Positions 46,328 through 59,962 of a DNA stretch of 64,000 nt are shown here, piece by piece. The stretch spans positions 16,442,501 to 16,506,500 of the forward strand of contig OZ059896.1 in assembly GCA_964057225.1 (NCBI GenBank), given 5' to 3'. The DNA comes from Auanema rhodensis. Its lineage: Eukaryota > Nematoda > Chromadorea > Rhabditida > Rhabditidae. Numbering within the stretch: position 1 is the first letter of the stretch; every line of letters starts with the position of its first letter. A program made the position numbers and the translations under genes. Below the pieces are notes generated by a model. The model worked only from the letters and a program-made list of their open reading frames with translations. It was not told the origin of the DNA and searched no databases.

Positions 46328-48264
46328 GTTGACCCGAATCAACAGCTGCAAAAAAAAGAATTGAAAAACTTGATACATAAAGAAAACGAATAGAAAGAAA
46401 AAATTCGAAACTATCGGAGAAACCGCAAATATGTAGATCACCGGACAAGTGAATGATAAATTAGTTTCAAATAGAAGCTAAATTTTAATAAATAAAAATT
46501 AGAAAGTGGTGGAGAAGTTGAATGGTATTACAGGAAGTAAGACTTTGGTTCAAAGTATACATAATTGGTGAAACCAGCTTCTCATCTGATGTATAAGTTG
46601 TATGATTTGAGAATTATGATAAGGAAAATTGAATTTGAGATTCATATAGATTAAGCAAATGGTTCTCAAAAAATTTAAACAGATAATCTGGACAAAAATC
46701 TGAATGATGCTGATGTTGGAATAATGCGATTGAAGTATCAGATGACGAACGCTATTGGAATGGATGGCTAGCCCGGACACATCAGACGGTATCTGGCCAG
46801 AAATTGCTGAATTAAAGCTTAACTATGCCAGTATATGAAACATACAATGAAAAGGAAACAGTAATAATTGATCAAAACCGAATAGTGCCTGTATATAGTG
46901 AATAGGTCGAATGCACGGCGGGTCGGGGTCATAAAGAGAAAGATTTAGTAGGTGCCTTCATCGAAAGTGAAGTCAGAACAAGAGTAAAGTGGGATATTAG
47001 ATGTTCAGGTGGATGATGAGGGGGTAGATGATAGCACTGAAATCGAAGGTGAAAGAAGTAAAGGAAAAATAGAAGGAGAGCGAGGCAAGTAGATTAATAA
47101 GAAGTGTATTGGTTGTAGAGAGAGAGGAAGAGAAAATAAATTGCGAGAGCTGAAAAATAGATGGTAGTGGTGGTGGTGTCGGTTTGATGACCACACTTTC
47201 GATTTATAAATTGGGGACAATACTTCGACGATGAACGACGACGACGACGATGACAACGACAACGATGAAGAAGACAAGAAAGTTGCTGGAGATTCGAGAG
47301 AAGTCATAAGGATAAAGAACATTCAAAAACTCATGGATATACACGAAGAGATTTGTCGAAGAGGCAAAGAACAGTATTCTTCTATCATGAATTTGTTCGG
47401 TTAATCAGTACTGATTCCGTATTCCGAAAAAAAAGGAAAACTGATACTATTGATAGATGCATTGATAGAAAGTATGGTTTTGGTTTGCGTGATGTTAAAC
47501 ACTGATGAATCGATGTTCCAATTTTCCAAATAAATACATATATTTCTTTTAAGAAATATATAATATATATACTATATACTATGCGAATTATATGTATAAA
47601 ATAAAAGGATGTCAGTCATTTTAGCGTAAATAATTGAAGAATGAAATCTCATACTTAAGCTCGCATCCCAATTCACTGTCATTATCCACAGTCTTTTTTT
47701 AACCTTTCTAGTTAACCATGCAAAAATTAAAAAACAGGTAATTCAACCGTCGTTCATGTTGAATTGCTGTAGCTTTTGCTATAGCTTTTGATCTTTGTTA
47801 TTACTCTCATAACGCCTTCCTACTGGCTAGTTTTCACTGCTAGTTCTTCAATGTTTTCATCATAGATGTGGTGAGGTGATACAGAAAAACGAGACAATAT
47901 GAAAATAAAAAACGTTATGTACATCTAGTGGTAATATAACAAGCCCAACTACAACATCAACGATGGAGAAGATCACAGAGGACATGGCCGGATAAAGTGG
48001 GACACTCTCAGACGGTCTTGAAGGGGGGGCTGGGCTATTCATGTATTGTAAGAAGAACAGGAGGTCACGTCGCTTATACATAGAAGAAACAATTTAAGTT
48101 TAATCTGAACTATCATTGCGTTTTGAATAACAACTTCTAATGGACCATATGAAATAGCACAAACCTTTTTTTTAATTTCTCTCTCCTCCCTTCTCTCTCT
48201 CTCAAATCACCTCTATTGTTCTTTTCTATCTGTGATCACCAGGTAAACGACAACAAGCAGTCGA

Positions 48265-48546
48265 ATGACCAGAATAGAAAATGCAATGAAACAGATAAAA
48301 AACAGTGGATGTTATTTTCCCCGTGTTAGATACAGTTGCTGTTCCAAGCAAAAACTTTACAGATTAGGCACCAATGCTATTGGACGAAAAGAATGGCCAG
48401 GCAATAAATTGACAGCTGTATGTAATGGCTTTTACCTATTTAACCATTTGCAGATAGGACAACAAAAGGTCTCTTCAGTTCCCGTTGATCAGAAAAAGGA
48501 AACTTGTCCTGATCGAAATGTTCAAGTTACATCTATAGTTTTGTAG
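48265..48546 (+). CDS. Candidate small gene of unknown function
   Basis: Open frame beginning MTRIENAMKQIKNSGCYF with basic and Cys-containing stretches (YSCCSKQKLYRLG). Inside it a 36-base segment starts GTATGT at 48419 and ends TTTGCAG, a plausible tiny intron whose removal keeps the frame (IGQQKVSSVPVDQ follows). Upstream, a pyrimidine-rich run ends in CACCAG. I recognise no family. The peptide could equally be chance. Confidence 0.2.
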   Translation: MTRIENAMKQIKNSGCYFPRVRYSCCSKQKLYRLGTNAIGRKEWPGNKLTAVCNGFYLFNHLQIGQQKVSSVPVDQKKETCPDRNVQVTSIVL

Positions 48547-51534
48547 TTTTAATCAATAGAATAAAAAAAGCTTTAGATTGAAAGCGAACATATGGAAAGT
48601 GAATAATTTACATTCTTGCTGGTCATAGTCAACGATATGATCTTCATATACTTTTTCCTCGTCTTCTTCTTGGTCGTCCTATGTTTCTACGTTTTAGTCT
48701 TCTTCTTCTTCGTCGTCGTCTTCTTTCTATTTGACACAGTCACCGGTTTTTATCATTATACGATGTGCATATTCTTTCCGATGTTCAAATCCATCCGAAA
48801 GAAGGATGATTCTGATGTTGAATGATGTTGGAATCAAGAGAAAGTTATATGAATTAAATAAAGCGGAGATGTTAATATCATTGGTTACATTCTCAATTAG
48901 GCAAAATTCACTTTGTAAAAGATGGAAATAGGCTAGCATACATGACTTCGTCTGTTTCATCAGAAAGAATACTTTGCCCGACTGTAAACATCGTGAACAG
49001 ATATTGCAAGAGTTAGGAAGAGTGGGGACATGACTGATAGATATGGTCAAGGGAGGTAAAGAGAATAATAATCCTCTTAGTACAATATAGTTAAAAACGG
49101 TCAGTATTTCTAGAACTACGTATTTGGCAGTAAAAATGAACTAAAAAGTGTTTCAGATCATGATTCGGGAAGTGAAGATGTAAAAAATCGGAACGGAATC
49201 AACTATAGACGAATATTCTTTAGCCATAAATGGAACATAACATAAGCTGCGCAAGAATTCTAAGCAGGTTATAAGATGAGAAAGTAACACGAAAAAACTG
49301 AAAGAGTGGACAAACAATATGAGAGTATCCAGGAATATCGTCTGGAGACTGAATAGTCCGACTTGCTGGCGAAAAAAAATGATAATGTTGACGTTGAAGT
49401 TGACAGAGTTGAAGAAAAAGAAGAAAAATATGATTAAGCTGATGATAATGATGTGGATCAGATGTTGATAACCACTAACAAGCCTTACTTGCTTTTATTT
49501 CTCCGTCAACTATCAAGATAGTAGATAGAGAGCGATTAAGGAGCTGATGGATGAAAGAAAAAAGTCTCTTTACAACTGGTAATCATCATATGGCTATCGG
49601 ATAGAAGCAGTATGACAGCCATATTTGTGGATAAAACCACGTGAGAGTAAGAAGTAATGGGTGAAATACAAAGCAAGATAGATAGGATGATCAGCTATAC
49701 TGGGGTTAGAAATTTGATGGTTGTACCACAGAAGTAGACAGCGAGAAGGGGAAGGCGAAAATGAAAGGAGGAATAGAATTGTGAGAGGTGATAGAAGGCC
49801 AAAAAGAGAGGAAGTGAGAGATAAAGAGAGAGAAAGTGAGTGAAAGAAAGAGAGAAAGAGAGAGGGATCTGATGGGGAGAGATTGCTATGTATGAACAAC
49901 CGATAACAGGTTCTCGGTTCGTCGGTCCACTACCATCATCCAACACCCGTATATGGATAAATGAAAATTCTGAAGCTGGTCTTATCTTCTCTCTATTCAA
50001 CCACCTATACGTCTCTTCTTCTTTTACACTCTCTCTAGTTCAGATAATCATTAAATGCTACCTGCTTCACACCTAATTCATTAATATACATAGCAAAGGA
50101 CACAGATAAGATACTTCATGAGTGATACAGATAGTGATTGGAGATTAAATAGAAGATTGTGTAGTATTGAAAAGATGATCAGATGGTCATTGAAATCTAG
50201 AGTATTATGACCAACACAGAATTTGGTGAAGAAACAATGAACATCAACCGTCAGGCAAAGGCAATAACAGGAAAATATTATTAAACATTGAAATATCAAA
50301 AAGTGGAAGAGACTTGTTGAAAATAATAATCACCAACTGATCAGGTATAATATTCAATTATAGTTATCAAAAACATCGTTTATCATCCTGGAAAAATACA
50401 GTTTATCGACCTTGACTAACTATATTAAGAAGATATGCAACAGCAAAAACCTTGTGTACGTTGAAACACTAAGTCCAGTTTCATTTAAATTCCAACAACA
50501 TCAAAAACAGCTGAAATTTTTTTAAACAATCAGGCTCTGAACATTACGATCTTTAAGACCAAATATAATTGCATATAATTGACAAGATCAAATTCTTTTG
50601 GTGGAATACGTTTAGAAAATGATCTGGATGGAGAAGAAGACATTGTGGCGTTGGCCGTATGTGTGAATGTTAGAATATCCGATATTTGGATATCAAACAT
50701 CAAAAGTGTGAAAACTATGTAAGAAGCATTTGGAGAAATATGTGTTAAGGTAGAGCAACACATTTAATGGAAACTGCCGTGTGTTATATTGGGTTTCAGA
50801 ATGATTGGGTTGAACATCAATACCTACGAATTAATGCTGGATAACGTTTGATTGAATAGATAGAGGCCAACAGTTATTTCGATTAGCCTTCGCACTGAGA
50901 ATGTGAAAAAAGAAGCAGAGCTGAGAATGAGAATATGTGATGATTCCAGGAAAAATGAAGACGATATGAAAGAAAAGAATAAGAAAAGACGGAGGAAAAG
51001 ATGCTAAGGTTCGACAGATATGGATTGAGGTCAAGAGAAATGGCCTCACATGTTTCACGAGGTAGTTCCATGAATACCGTCAAAGCAATCACATTAGTTT
51101 GAAACGGTAACTTCTTGTGGTTTTGACACATAAAAGGTAGAAATATCCCATATTTGGGAAACCAAATGAGTTGTGGTTTACTCTTCAAGCTTTAGTTAAA
51201 AACTCCAATGATGTACTGAAGCAAATGGATAAAACAAAACTTTACCTAGCCATGTCTGGAAATCACGCAAGCAGATAGAAACAAGAAGCCAATAAATGAA
51301 GAATTTAAGAACAAATATGGGCAGGAAATTGCGACAGGAAAGACAGGCTGAGATTGAGAAGATACGAAGGTATACATAAGAGGATTTCAAGCATAGTGGA
51401 ACAGGGAGGCTAGCAGGAGATGACGCGAAATCCGGCGTATAACCTGCTGAAAAGCTTTAAAAATCGTGTCTTTTTGGAATTCTATCCTTTGTACGTAGTT
51501 TACATTGGACATTGTAGCAACAGCATTTTTACCA

Positions 51535-51870
51535 CCATGCATTTGGAAAAAATAGAGAATCGGAAGGAAAGGCGCCTATTGAGTAATGTCAAGACAAGAA
51601 ATACAAACTTGAGATCTAACAATCCGATGACCACATTAAAAGAGACATCATCAAACGCGTTCCCTAACTGTCTTATCCCTAAAATATCAAGCTTTCTGAA
51701 ATAACAGATACAGAAAACGATCGCGAAAAATGCCACATTCAAGCAAAAGTCGACTCCGTATGACAGAACAATTGAATCCCAAACGAAAGTTCTCTTGGAA
51801 ACACGATAAGCATTGCGCAACTTCTTATTATCTCCTCAATGAGAATACGGTTAATATACAAGCGCCTCCG
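51535..51870 (+). CDS. Candidate small basic protein gene, unknown function
   Basis: An ATG in the context ACCACCATGC starts a Lys/Arg/Asn-rich frame (MHLEKIENRKERRLL). After a possible short intron, a second frame runs RKRSRKMPHSSKSRLRMTE...KFSWKHDKHCATSYY up to a textbook donor GTAAGTAT at about 51870. Both pieces look more like protein than the surrounding DNA, but I cannot define all splice sites and recognise no family. Confidence 0.2.
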
Positions 51871-52049
51871 TAAGTATATCACACTAGGATTTTCCAGTAA
51901 TCTCGAGTATTGATACTAAACTTATGCTTGTTAACTATTCCCGCTTCTATTGTACGCTAATTATAAAATTATCTATTAGGTGTAACTTAAAAAAACAAAA
52001 ACTAAGAGAACACGACAACTTTATGTCATCGAAATAACAATAACAAAAT

Positions 52050-52596
<547 letters not shown>

Positions 52597-53202
52597 GTTT
52601 TCTATAAAAAAAATTAAAAACTAAAATTTAAAAAATAGGTTTAAAAAAATAAGAAAAACTATATAAAAAAAAGCATAAGAGTGATTTCAATAGTAATTAA
52701 GCTTAAATTAAACGCCTAATAGATTATCATAACTTAAAAAAGTCAAATATACTACACACTACAAAGAACTTTATAATAAAACACAAAAATAATACTAAAT
52801 TAGCAAAAACACAACATTCATATGAACCGAGTCCCAAAAATTTAGCAATTCTTCAATAAGTTAAAGGTCTGTGCTACAGTAAGATTTTAAAATCGTCAGA
52901 CCTGCGCATCAAACTTTAAACACTATTACTGGCCATTAGCCAAAGATAAAATTAATCATGAATATTAAATATAACATTGAATTTAAGTAATTAAAATATT
53001 CAAATAAAACATAAATTTAATAGTTCCGGGGATATTTAATTCAATGTAAATTATGCTGTGTACGCACTCGACTCATTTCTATTATTCGCTTGAACACAGA
53101 ACAGTTTATTTATTTATTCAAAATCTTTCATTCTTTAAAGAATCTTTTTCTCTTTATGCAGTTGATAGTTCATTTTTTAAATTCAGTAATTTTTATTTTA
53201 GA
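52597..53202. promoter_or_regulatory. Divergent promoter region, rps-23 / dpm-3
   Basis: 606 AT-rich bases between divergent starts. A TTTTATTTTAG acceptor (53191-53201) leaves only one base before the DPM3 ATG. No classical motif recognised. Confidence 0.5.
53191..53201 (+). other. Candidate spliced-leader acceptor for dpm-3
   Basis: TTTTATTTTAG followed by a single A and the start codon at 53203. An acceptor this close to the ATG is typical of nematode trans-spliced mRNAs. Confidence 0.55.
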
Positions 53203-53664
53203 ATGGCTTCTCAGTTGGTTTTGTACTTGGCTCATATAATACCTTTGACTGTTTTGTGGCTAAGTGTAGTTTTAGAATGGATACCACTTTTACAATATGG
53301 TCCATCCTGTGATTGCTGGAAGCATTTTGTATATTTTGTAAGTATTAAATGTGTTTCAATGTATTTAACTTTTTTTTCAGGCTCCTGTGTATGCTGTAGG
53401 ATTATTAGGGGTAAGTTCATAGTCTAGCGTATTCATCGTACTCATTTTTGAAATAAATAATATTCTTCCCAGAATTTTATTTGTATAAGGAAACGTCTTG
53501 CCTTCTTCAGGCTTATATTTTCAACCGAAATTTTTTAGGTTTATGCTGCTGGATCAGTTGTGTATGGTGTCGCTACATTCAACGATTGTGCTGCCGCTCG
53601 TGACGAACTCTTGGGGGAAATAGTTGAAGCTCGTAAAGATTTGGAAAAGAAAAAGATAATTTAA
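53203..53664 (+). CDS. dpm-3: Dolichol-phosphate mannosyltransferase subunit 3
   Basis: Small ER membrane protein that tethers and stabilises the catalytic subunit DPM1, which makes dolichol-phosphate-mannose for N-glycans, GPI anchors and O-mannose. Three exons (53203-53338, about 53380-53409, about 53539-53664) give 96 residues (human 92). Two N-terminal hydrophobic helices (LVLYLAHIIPLTVLWLSVV and HFVYFAPVYAVGLLGVYAAG) are followed by the family signature SVVYGVATFNDCAAARDEL and a helix EARKDLEKKKII. This matches the DPM3 pattern YRVATFHDCEDAARELQ. From memory dpm-3, rps-23 and acs-20 all lie on one cosmid (F28D1) in C. elegans, as they do here. Confidence 0.93.
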
Positions 53665-55392
53665 GTTATTAAAAGCTTTTTTATGGGTTTAACTGTGATA
53701 TTGCTTTATCCAACTGGTTTTTAAAATTTAAAGTATTATATATACCTTTGGTCAGAGTTTGCTAGTTTGATTATAAAGGTATTAAATTAAGATTTCCATT
53801 TATATTAGTTCGACTCTTATCATTTGGATTCATTTATATACGGTTCATATCTCCTTCTCTTCCTTCTCTTGCATATAAATTAATCTTTTTATTTTGTCAT
53901 CAAATTCAAGTATTTGTGTTCGTCTACTTCAGTGGCCGTCTGCAGAAAAATGCGATTTTTTATTCGAAAGAAATGCTTCTGGCTCGAAAAGATTGTAAAT
54001 GTGACTTGGAAGGTTTAAACTCGGTGATTCATACTTTTTGTTAATGGTAATCAATTATCTTATCACTGTCTTATGGTTCTTTCTCAATTTTTTGAAATTT
54101 CGATCCACAGGTAGAGATTTCTTAATTTGATCACCCGTGTAACTATGTGCATCGTTTTTGTTAGGTGTTTTTCTTATATGAAATAGCTGTGTTATGTTCA
54201 GCTGAACGACAGCTTGATCTGTTGAAATTAGGCGTTAACAAAACCCTATGCCTTGCTGATTTACAGGAAGTTAAGATGATTTTTATGTGTGTATGTTCTG
54301 AAAACATGCTTCCTATTCCGACTAGACTTGTTCAGAACAAGTTGAACTTTGAATTGTTGTAAACTTCCTGACTGGCGTTTCGATATTGCGTTTAGAAGAA
54401 AATGTTTCATCATTTGAATCGAGTGACAAATCATAAATACTAAAACAAAGGTTTATATAGCGGTTGGAACGTACGTTTAAATGCTCGTTTCATGGAAACT
54501 ACTTGGTGAACGCCGATTCTTTATTGAGTTAAAGTTCATGTTTTCCCATATCCGTTTTCTTTTGACGATCATATCCGAAATCATTTCTTCCGCAAAGCAT
54601 GTTATATATCCTTTTGGGAATAACATGAGCAAAACTATGAGATAGTTCATGGACGCTCTTAATGGGTGGTATTGAGATAGAGATGTTGAGGATAGCTCTC
54701 AAGGCGTCATCTGGGCAATGCATATCAGATGGCTTCCACGGCCTCCGACTTAAATTGAATTGAGGCGCTATCCGGTCGCAGTCGTCTCTTAATTGTGGCG
54801 TCTGCCGGGTCTTCCCTTCATTTCAAAAAGAAGCAAACTTCTTTCTTACTTACCAGCTAAGCTATGAAGTCTTCCGTCACACAATTTCTCAGTCAGGTTA
54901 GTTAGGTTTTGAATTATAGTATTGCTTATGTTGGAATAGTTTGCCTAGACGGAATAGTTTTATTGACAGCTTTTGATTAGCAACAACATTGGTATATACC
55001 TCACAATAATGATTTGGAGGTATTACTGGCTAATATCACTTATTATATGATAGAAAATTCTACACTCTCAAGAGATATGAAAGTGGAACTGTGTTTACTA
55101 ACGAGGTGAACAATGATTTTACGGGAAGTTTCTGATGAAAAGTGATACATTCAAGTTATAATTGGCTATTAAAGAAACAATCATAGATATGGATAAATCA
55201 GAAGTCAAATGTTAAGCTTAAGTATTATCAGTTGCTAAATTTGGACACCGCGACATGATGATGTAGACAACAATTTGGTCCATAGACACTTAGGAATTAG
55301 TATTAAAATAGCATCTACTTTGTCTTAGAAAGTTTTTGCAAAGATCATTAATGACATTTTTGGAAGAACAAAAATTTTTTAGAATATTCTTT
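53665..55392. other. Convergent region between dpm-3 and the Tubby-like gene
   Basis: 1.7 kb, AT-rich. A minus-strand frame at 54529-54723 reads more like protein than its surroundings but has no domain or splice partner that I can see. Otherwise nothing recognised. Confidence 0.45.
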
Positions 55393-58300
55393 TTAACTTC
55401 TGCGTTGTCGAAATTCTTTGACGATGTGTAGTAGCGATGGGAAGGCTTCACGGATCATCTGAGCTAGTCCAAAAGCCAAAGCAATAACCCGCAACTCATT
55501 GTCACAGTTTTGTGCCCATGTTACCTTAATGATATTAAGTTAGAGCTAAAATTAATTAAATTTTTCGTTATACTTTTATTGAATTTTCACTCAAGAAAGA
55601 CTGTTGTGGTGTGATTTTGACCAAGGGTTTGTCATGCTTAACTAGGCTCCATTGTTCTTTAGAAAAAGTGCAGCCACAAGCCATCAGAAGGCTGGCGAGG
55701 CTAACCGACTGTGTAAGAATACGAGTTCTAAAAATAGTTCGTGTTCAGAATTCTACCACTTCATACATTAATAAAAACTACAAATGATAATACGAAGAGG
55801 TAACTGTTTTGGAAAAATTCCTAGCTTACCCCGTTAGGCTGTCAGTATTAGCTTGGATTAAAACTGCTCCTCCCAATTCTCTGAGCTCATAAACTGTGAT
55901 ACCTAAAAATCAATCTTATTGTTGCTATTTTCTTAGAAATTACCTGTAATTGGATGCTTAACTTTTGCAATACAAGCCGAATCTGGTTCATCTAGCTCTC
56001 CGAAAGAGATACTAAACAGCTTTTTACTTCCTTCTTGTAATTGTAGTTCGTCAGGGTAAAGGCTAGCTGAAAATGAGGTGTCATGTTATACTGATAGATC
56101 GTTTTCATTGCTAACCAGTCATTACGCGAAAGCCATCTTGGTCAAAAAGTTCAAATTCCACTGGATCAAATATGACAGCGTTTTTCATTACATACTGTTG
56201 AACGGCATGTGTTATCTAAAAAAAAAATTAAAAGCAAATAGATATAATTGAAAATTGCAATATCTTAATGCTGATAGTATACACACCTGCCTAGTGTCTG
56301 TAATTTTGATGAGAAGATATTCACTTTTCTGAAGAATGGTAACAGGTTCTATTCGTGTAAATTGTGGAGCAATAGCCGTCGAAAAGCGCCTGCAAATCCT
56401 TTTAATTATATGCACTTTCATGATTAGTTTTCTATAAATTAATTCAAAAAAGTTGAGTCAATTGTTATAGCTGTAATAAAAGAGCTTTTATTTACATTTG
56501 TTCGTCAATCTGAATAATTGAGAAAATATTCTCATTGTTTTCTATTCTTATGATATTCCATCTAACACCATTCAACATATATTCCTACAATTTGTTATTA
56601 TTCTTGAGGAAATAGCATAAGACTTTAGTCAAAAACTGGAAACCAAAGTGTGTCCCTGCTCTATTTTAGCTGTTCTCTGTATGGCAGAAATTTAATTTTA
56701 GCCTGCTCATATTGACTATTTTTTTGATTTTTCTTTACTGTACTTTTCTCTTTGTTTTAATGTAAATATGTATATAGTATTCAATGTGACTTATATATCT
56801 AAATATTTTTGTTTCTATTCCTTATTTGATATTTTTCCCTTTTTTTTGGTATTTATTCAGTCCTGAACTATTAGAATTGGCATCGTTTCTCACCTGGCTT
56901 GCCGTTGTAGCTGAGCCGTTACGGACTGTCTCCTTCCAGCCATGCTTGCATTCCTGGATTGTGAGCCTTGTGAAGATCGACGCTGTTGTTTGATCTAAAA
57001 ATAAAAAAAATATTCGTTTATCTTCAAAAGTTCAATATAGTGTCAAATGGAAAATTGTGATTTTCCTATCTAGTGAATTGAATTGGTGTTTGAAATAAAA
57101 GTCCAGACAGACGACAGGATAACTTTAATACAGTGAGGTGTTAAAGCTTTTAAAAGAATATTTTTTATTTGACAGATATACAGCTAAAAGAGCGTGGAAG
57201 AAAGAAGAGAAAAAATAAAAAATAGAAAAGTGAATTATGAGAAAGTGATACACAGAGAGAAAGATAGATATAAAATAAAAATAGTGATAGAAAACAAGAA
57301 ATAAAGATCAAAGAGAGTTGAAATAGAAAGAGTGTAAATGTGATTGTTGAAAATTTAAAGTGTTTATACATGTAAGAATTTTCATAGATTCATGGAACTA
57401 TATAGATTTAGCATAGATTTATGTTGTTGTATGAGGAAAGTATTGGAATACACGTATGTAATTTCCACAACAAACAAACATCATATGCAATTTATATAAT
57501 TTATTTTTCATGATTTAAAAAAAAATTCAAACCAAGTGAATCGAATGAAATTTTAACCCTGCAAGTTAAAACACTTAGTTCAGGAAAGTGAAGTAGAAAT
57601 AGAAGGAAAGGCTGAGAGTTTAGTGAAAGAAAGAGAGAGAGGGATAGAGATAGATAGTAGTAGGAAGTTATAAAGGTACTAGCACTTCAACTTACCGATG
57701 GTTGATAAACGATTACTGATGGTGATGCGCCATCAGGATCTTGCAGGTAGCCTGCTCGGGACATTCTCGACTCTCTCAGACGATCAGTAACTCTGAGGGA
57801 GATCAAGATTAATGTTGAGAGGGAGAGTAAGAATGGGAATCGAGACAGAAATACTGGGTGGGTGGTGGTGTCTTTCCTTTTTCAGAGCAGTTTAGGAAGT
57901 GGGGAGGGGAATCATGGAGCAGTAAAGATAGAATGGAAGGAAGACGATTCTGATAGAGAGAATCAGAAAGTGACAGGGAGGAGTTCAAACAGAGTGGCAA
58001 AGAAAGAAAGAGAATCAGAGACAAGAAAGGAAAGCAAGAGAGAGAGGAGATGTGAAAGATGACAATGACATTAGAATTTTCCATTGAAGCAGGACAAAAT
58101 TGACAAAAACGAAATAGTTGTGAAGTAATTAGCTTGTGTGGAAGAGACAGATGGAGCGTAGGTTGTGTGAAGCTCAGATTCATTGCTGTTAAAGAGGTTA
58201 ACCTACCATTTATGGCGGAACAACTCATTTTTCACTCTCTCTTCTCTTCCTTATCTTTTCTGTTTTCTCTTTTTTATTCTATCTCTTCCTTCCTCTAAAA

Positions 58301-59889
58301 TTCTTTTAACTTTCTTTCATAGTTTTCCCTCTCACTCTTTCTCTCTTTGTCTCTTCTATATCAATTTGCTTGTTCTACTCTCTTGTTTTGTCTTACTATC
58401 TCTTCGGATTCTTTGTTTCTATATTCAGCTAAACTTCTGAATTCTGACTTCAGAAATTGCTATTCTATTATCGATTTAAGGCTCGTTAGTCCATTACTTG
58501 TTTTCTTCGAAATTCGAAGAAGTTATCGAATTGGAAGCCAGTAACGATATCATCATCGTTTGACTACGTTCTATAATTCATCTAAGAAATCATGAGTTTA
58601 TGTAAGACGTGACGCTTAAAAATGACGAGAAATCGTTTTAAAAGAACTACATGTGACATACAGAACTTGATCACCTTTATAAACAGTTTGATTATCCACA
58701 TTTACTGCTGACATCCCTGTCATATCCTTGAAGCCTTCTAGCGCTCGTCAGGTTGACACTCATGCTTGCGTTCATATGTTGTTTTTCATGTCACAACATT
58801 AAGTCAACTGGAAGATGAAATGTTTTCTTCTGACAAAGAAACACCTTTTTTGGTGTTTTGTTTCAAAAAAATCTTGAAAGTCAGTCAGTCCAGTTTCTTC
58901 GAATTTCACTCAAAGTTCTTTTGAGCAAGCCATCATCTGGGTACAGTTGGCGTGGTATAGACGAATGTCGAAAACTCGTGAAATGTTCAAAAATTATCCG
59001 GAGAATGAACTTCGAAAATATTTTGAATTTTGTAGTTGTTCGGGTGATCAAGGTTTATTTTCTTCACATTTCTGAGAAGAAAAAACTAGCAAAAGGCTAA
59101 AGCAGCCGAGAAAGGGATATTGTTTGCTAGTATATTGCTGTGAAAGTTCAAAAAGGCGGGAATGCTTTCGCTAGTCAGGATAACGTCAGTTTTCTGTTTC
59201 TAAATATCTGCTTGAATTTGCTCAACTATGAGAAATCTTTGATACACTGCCAGATAATATCTTTGTCTTAGGGAAGCAAGCAAAGCGTAAAATAGACAAC
59301 TCAAGCTCTTCAAGGTCTTTATATTTATTAAAAACGTTGTTTGATATTTGAAAAGATTGTTTTTTTATTTTATCATTCGGCTACTTGTTGAATTTCATGA
59401 CAGAATATGGGATAAAGTAAAGCTTAATTGGATATACATATACATGTAAAGCTAAAGATGCTTATGTACTTTCTGCGGTTGGCTGCATGCCATTCTTAGC
59501 TTTCATCAGTCATCATAAGACCAACTCTTTCTGATCTTTTCTCATGATTGCTACCATTCAAACAAGCAACGAGCTGTTGAAGTTTTGAGGACGGAAGAAA
59601 GAGAACGAATTCTCCCAAAAAAAGAAAAGAAAAACGAAAAAGACGATGTGAACGAGAGAAATATGATGGAATAAAAGAAGAAGACGACAATGTCTTGACT
59701 GAGAAAGAGTTTTAGCAACAGCCTTATGATTGTTCGTTAACTTCCCTTGCTCTTTTTCATTTCTATTCCTGGATTTGTTACAATACTCTCCCTCGCTTCT
59801 CTTCTCTTAATGAGCTATTTGATTTTTTTTGACCATATACTTTGACCACTCATTTTCTTTAAGTTTAAATTTTTTTTTCTCTTTCTCTC

Positions 59890-59962
<73 letters not shown>

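Larger units (their letters stand above)
46328..52049. other. Intergenic region, mostly non-coding
   Basis: 5.7 kb between acs-20 (5' end) and rps-23 (3' end). Much of the + strand is purine-rich; there are GAC/GAT/GAA trinucleotide stretches near 47230-47275 and CTT/CGT stretches near 48655-48725, and a GAGA-rich stretch near 49795-49865. Two weak candidates for small + strand genes (48265-48546 and 51535-51870) are listed separately. No recognised domain. Confidence 0.5.

Noticed and set aside
47005-47322. Ser-rich open frame on the minus strand
   Set aside because: Derived from GAC/GAA-type repeats and purine-rich + strand DNA; low complexity.
48616-48825. Very hydrophobic open frame that looks like membrane segments
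   Set aside because: Arises from CTT/CGT trinucleotide repeats; the run of Phe/Val is a repeat artefact.
49594-50000. Two overlapping minus-strand frames rich in Ser/Leu/Phe
   Set aside because: They coincide with a GAGA-rich + strand stretch; low complexity.
57809-58228. 139-codon open frame on the minus strand
   Set aside because: Low-complexity Ser/Leu/Phe frame caused by a polypyrimidine block; no recognisable protein features.
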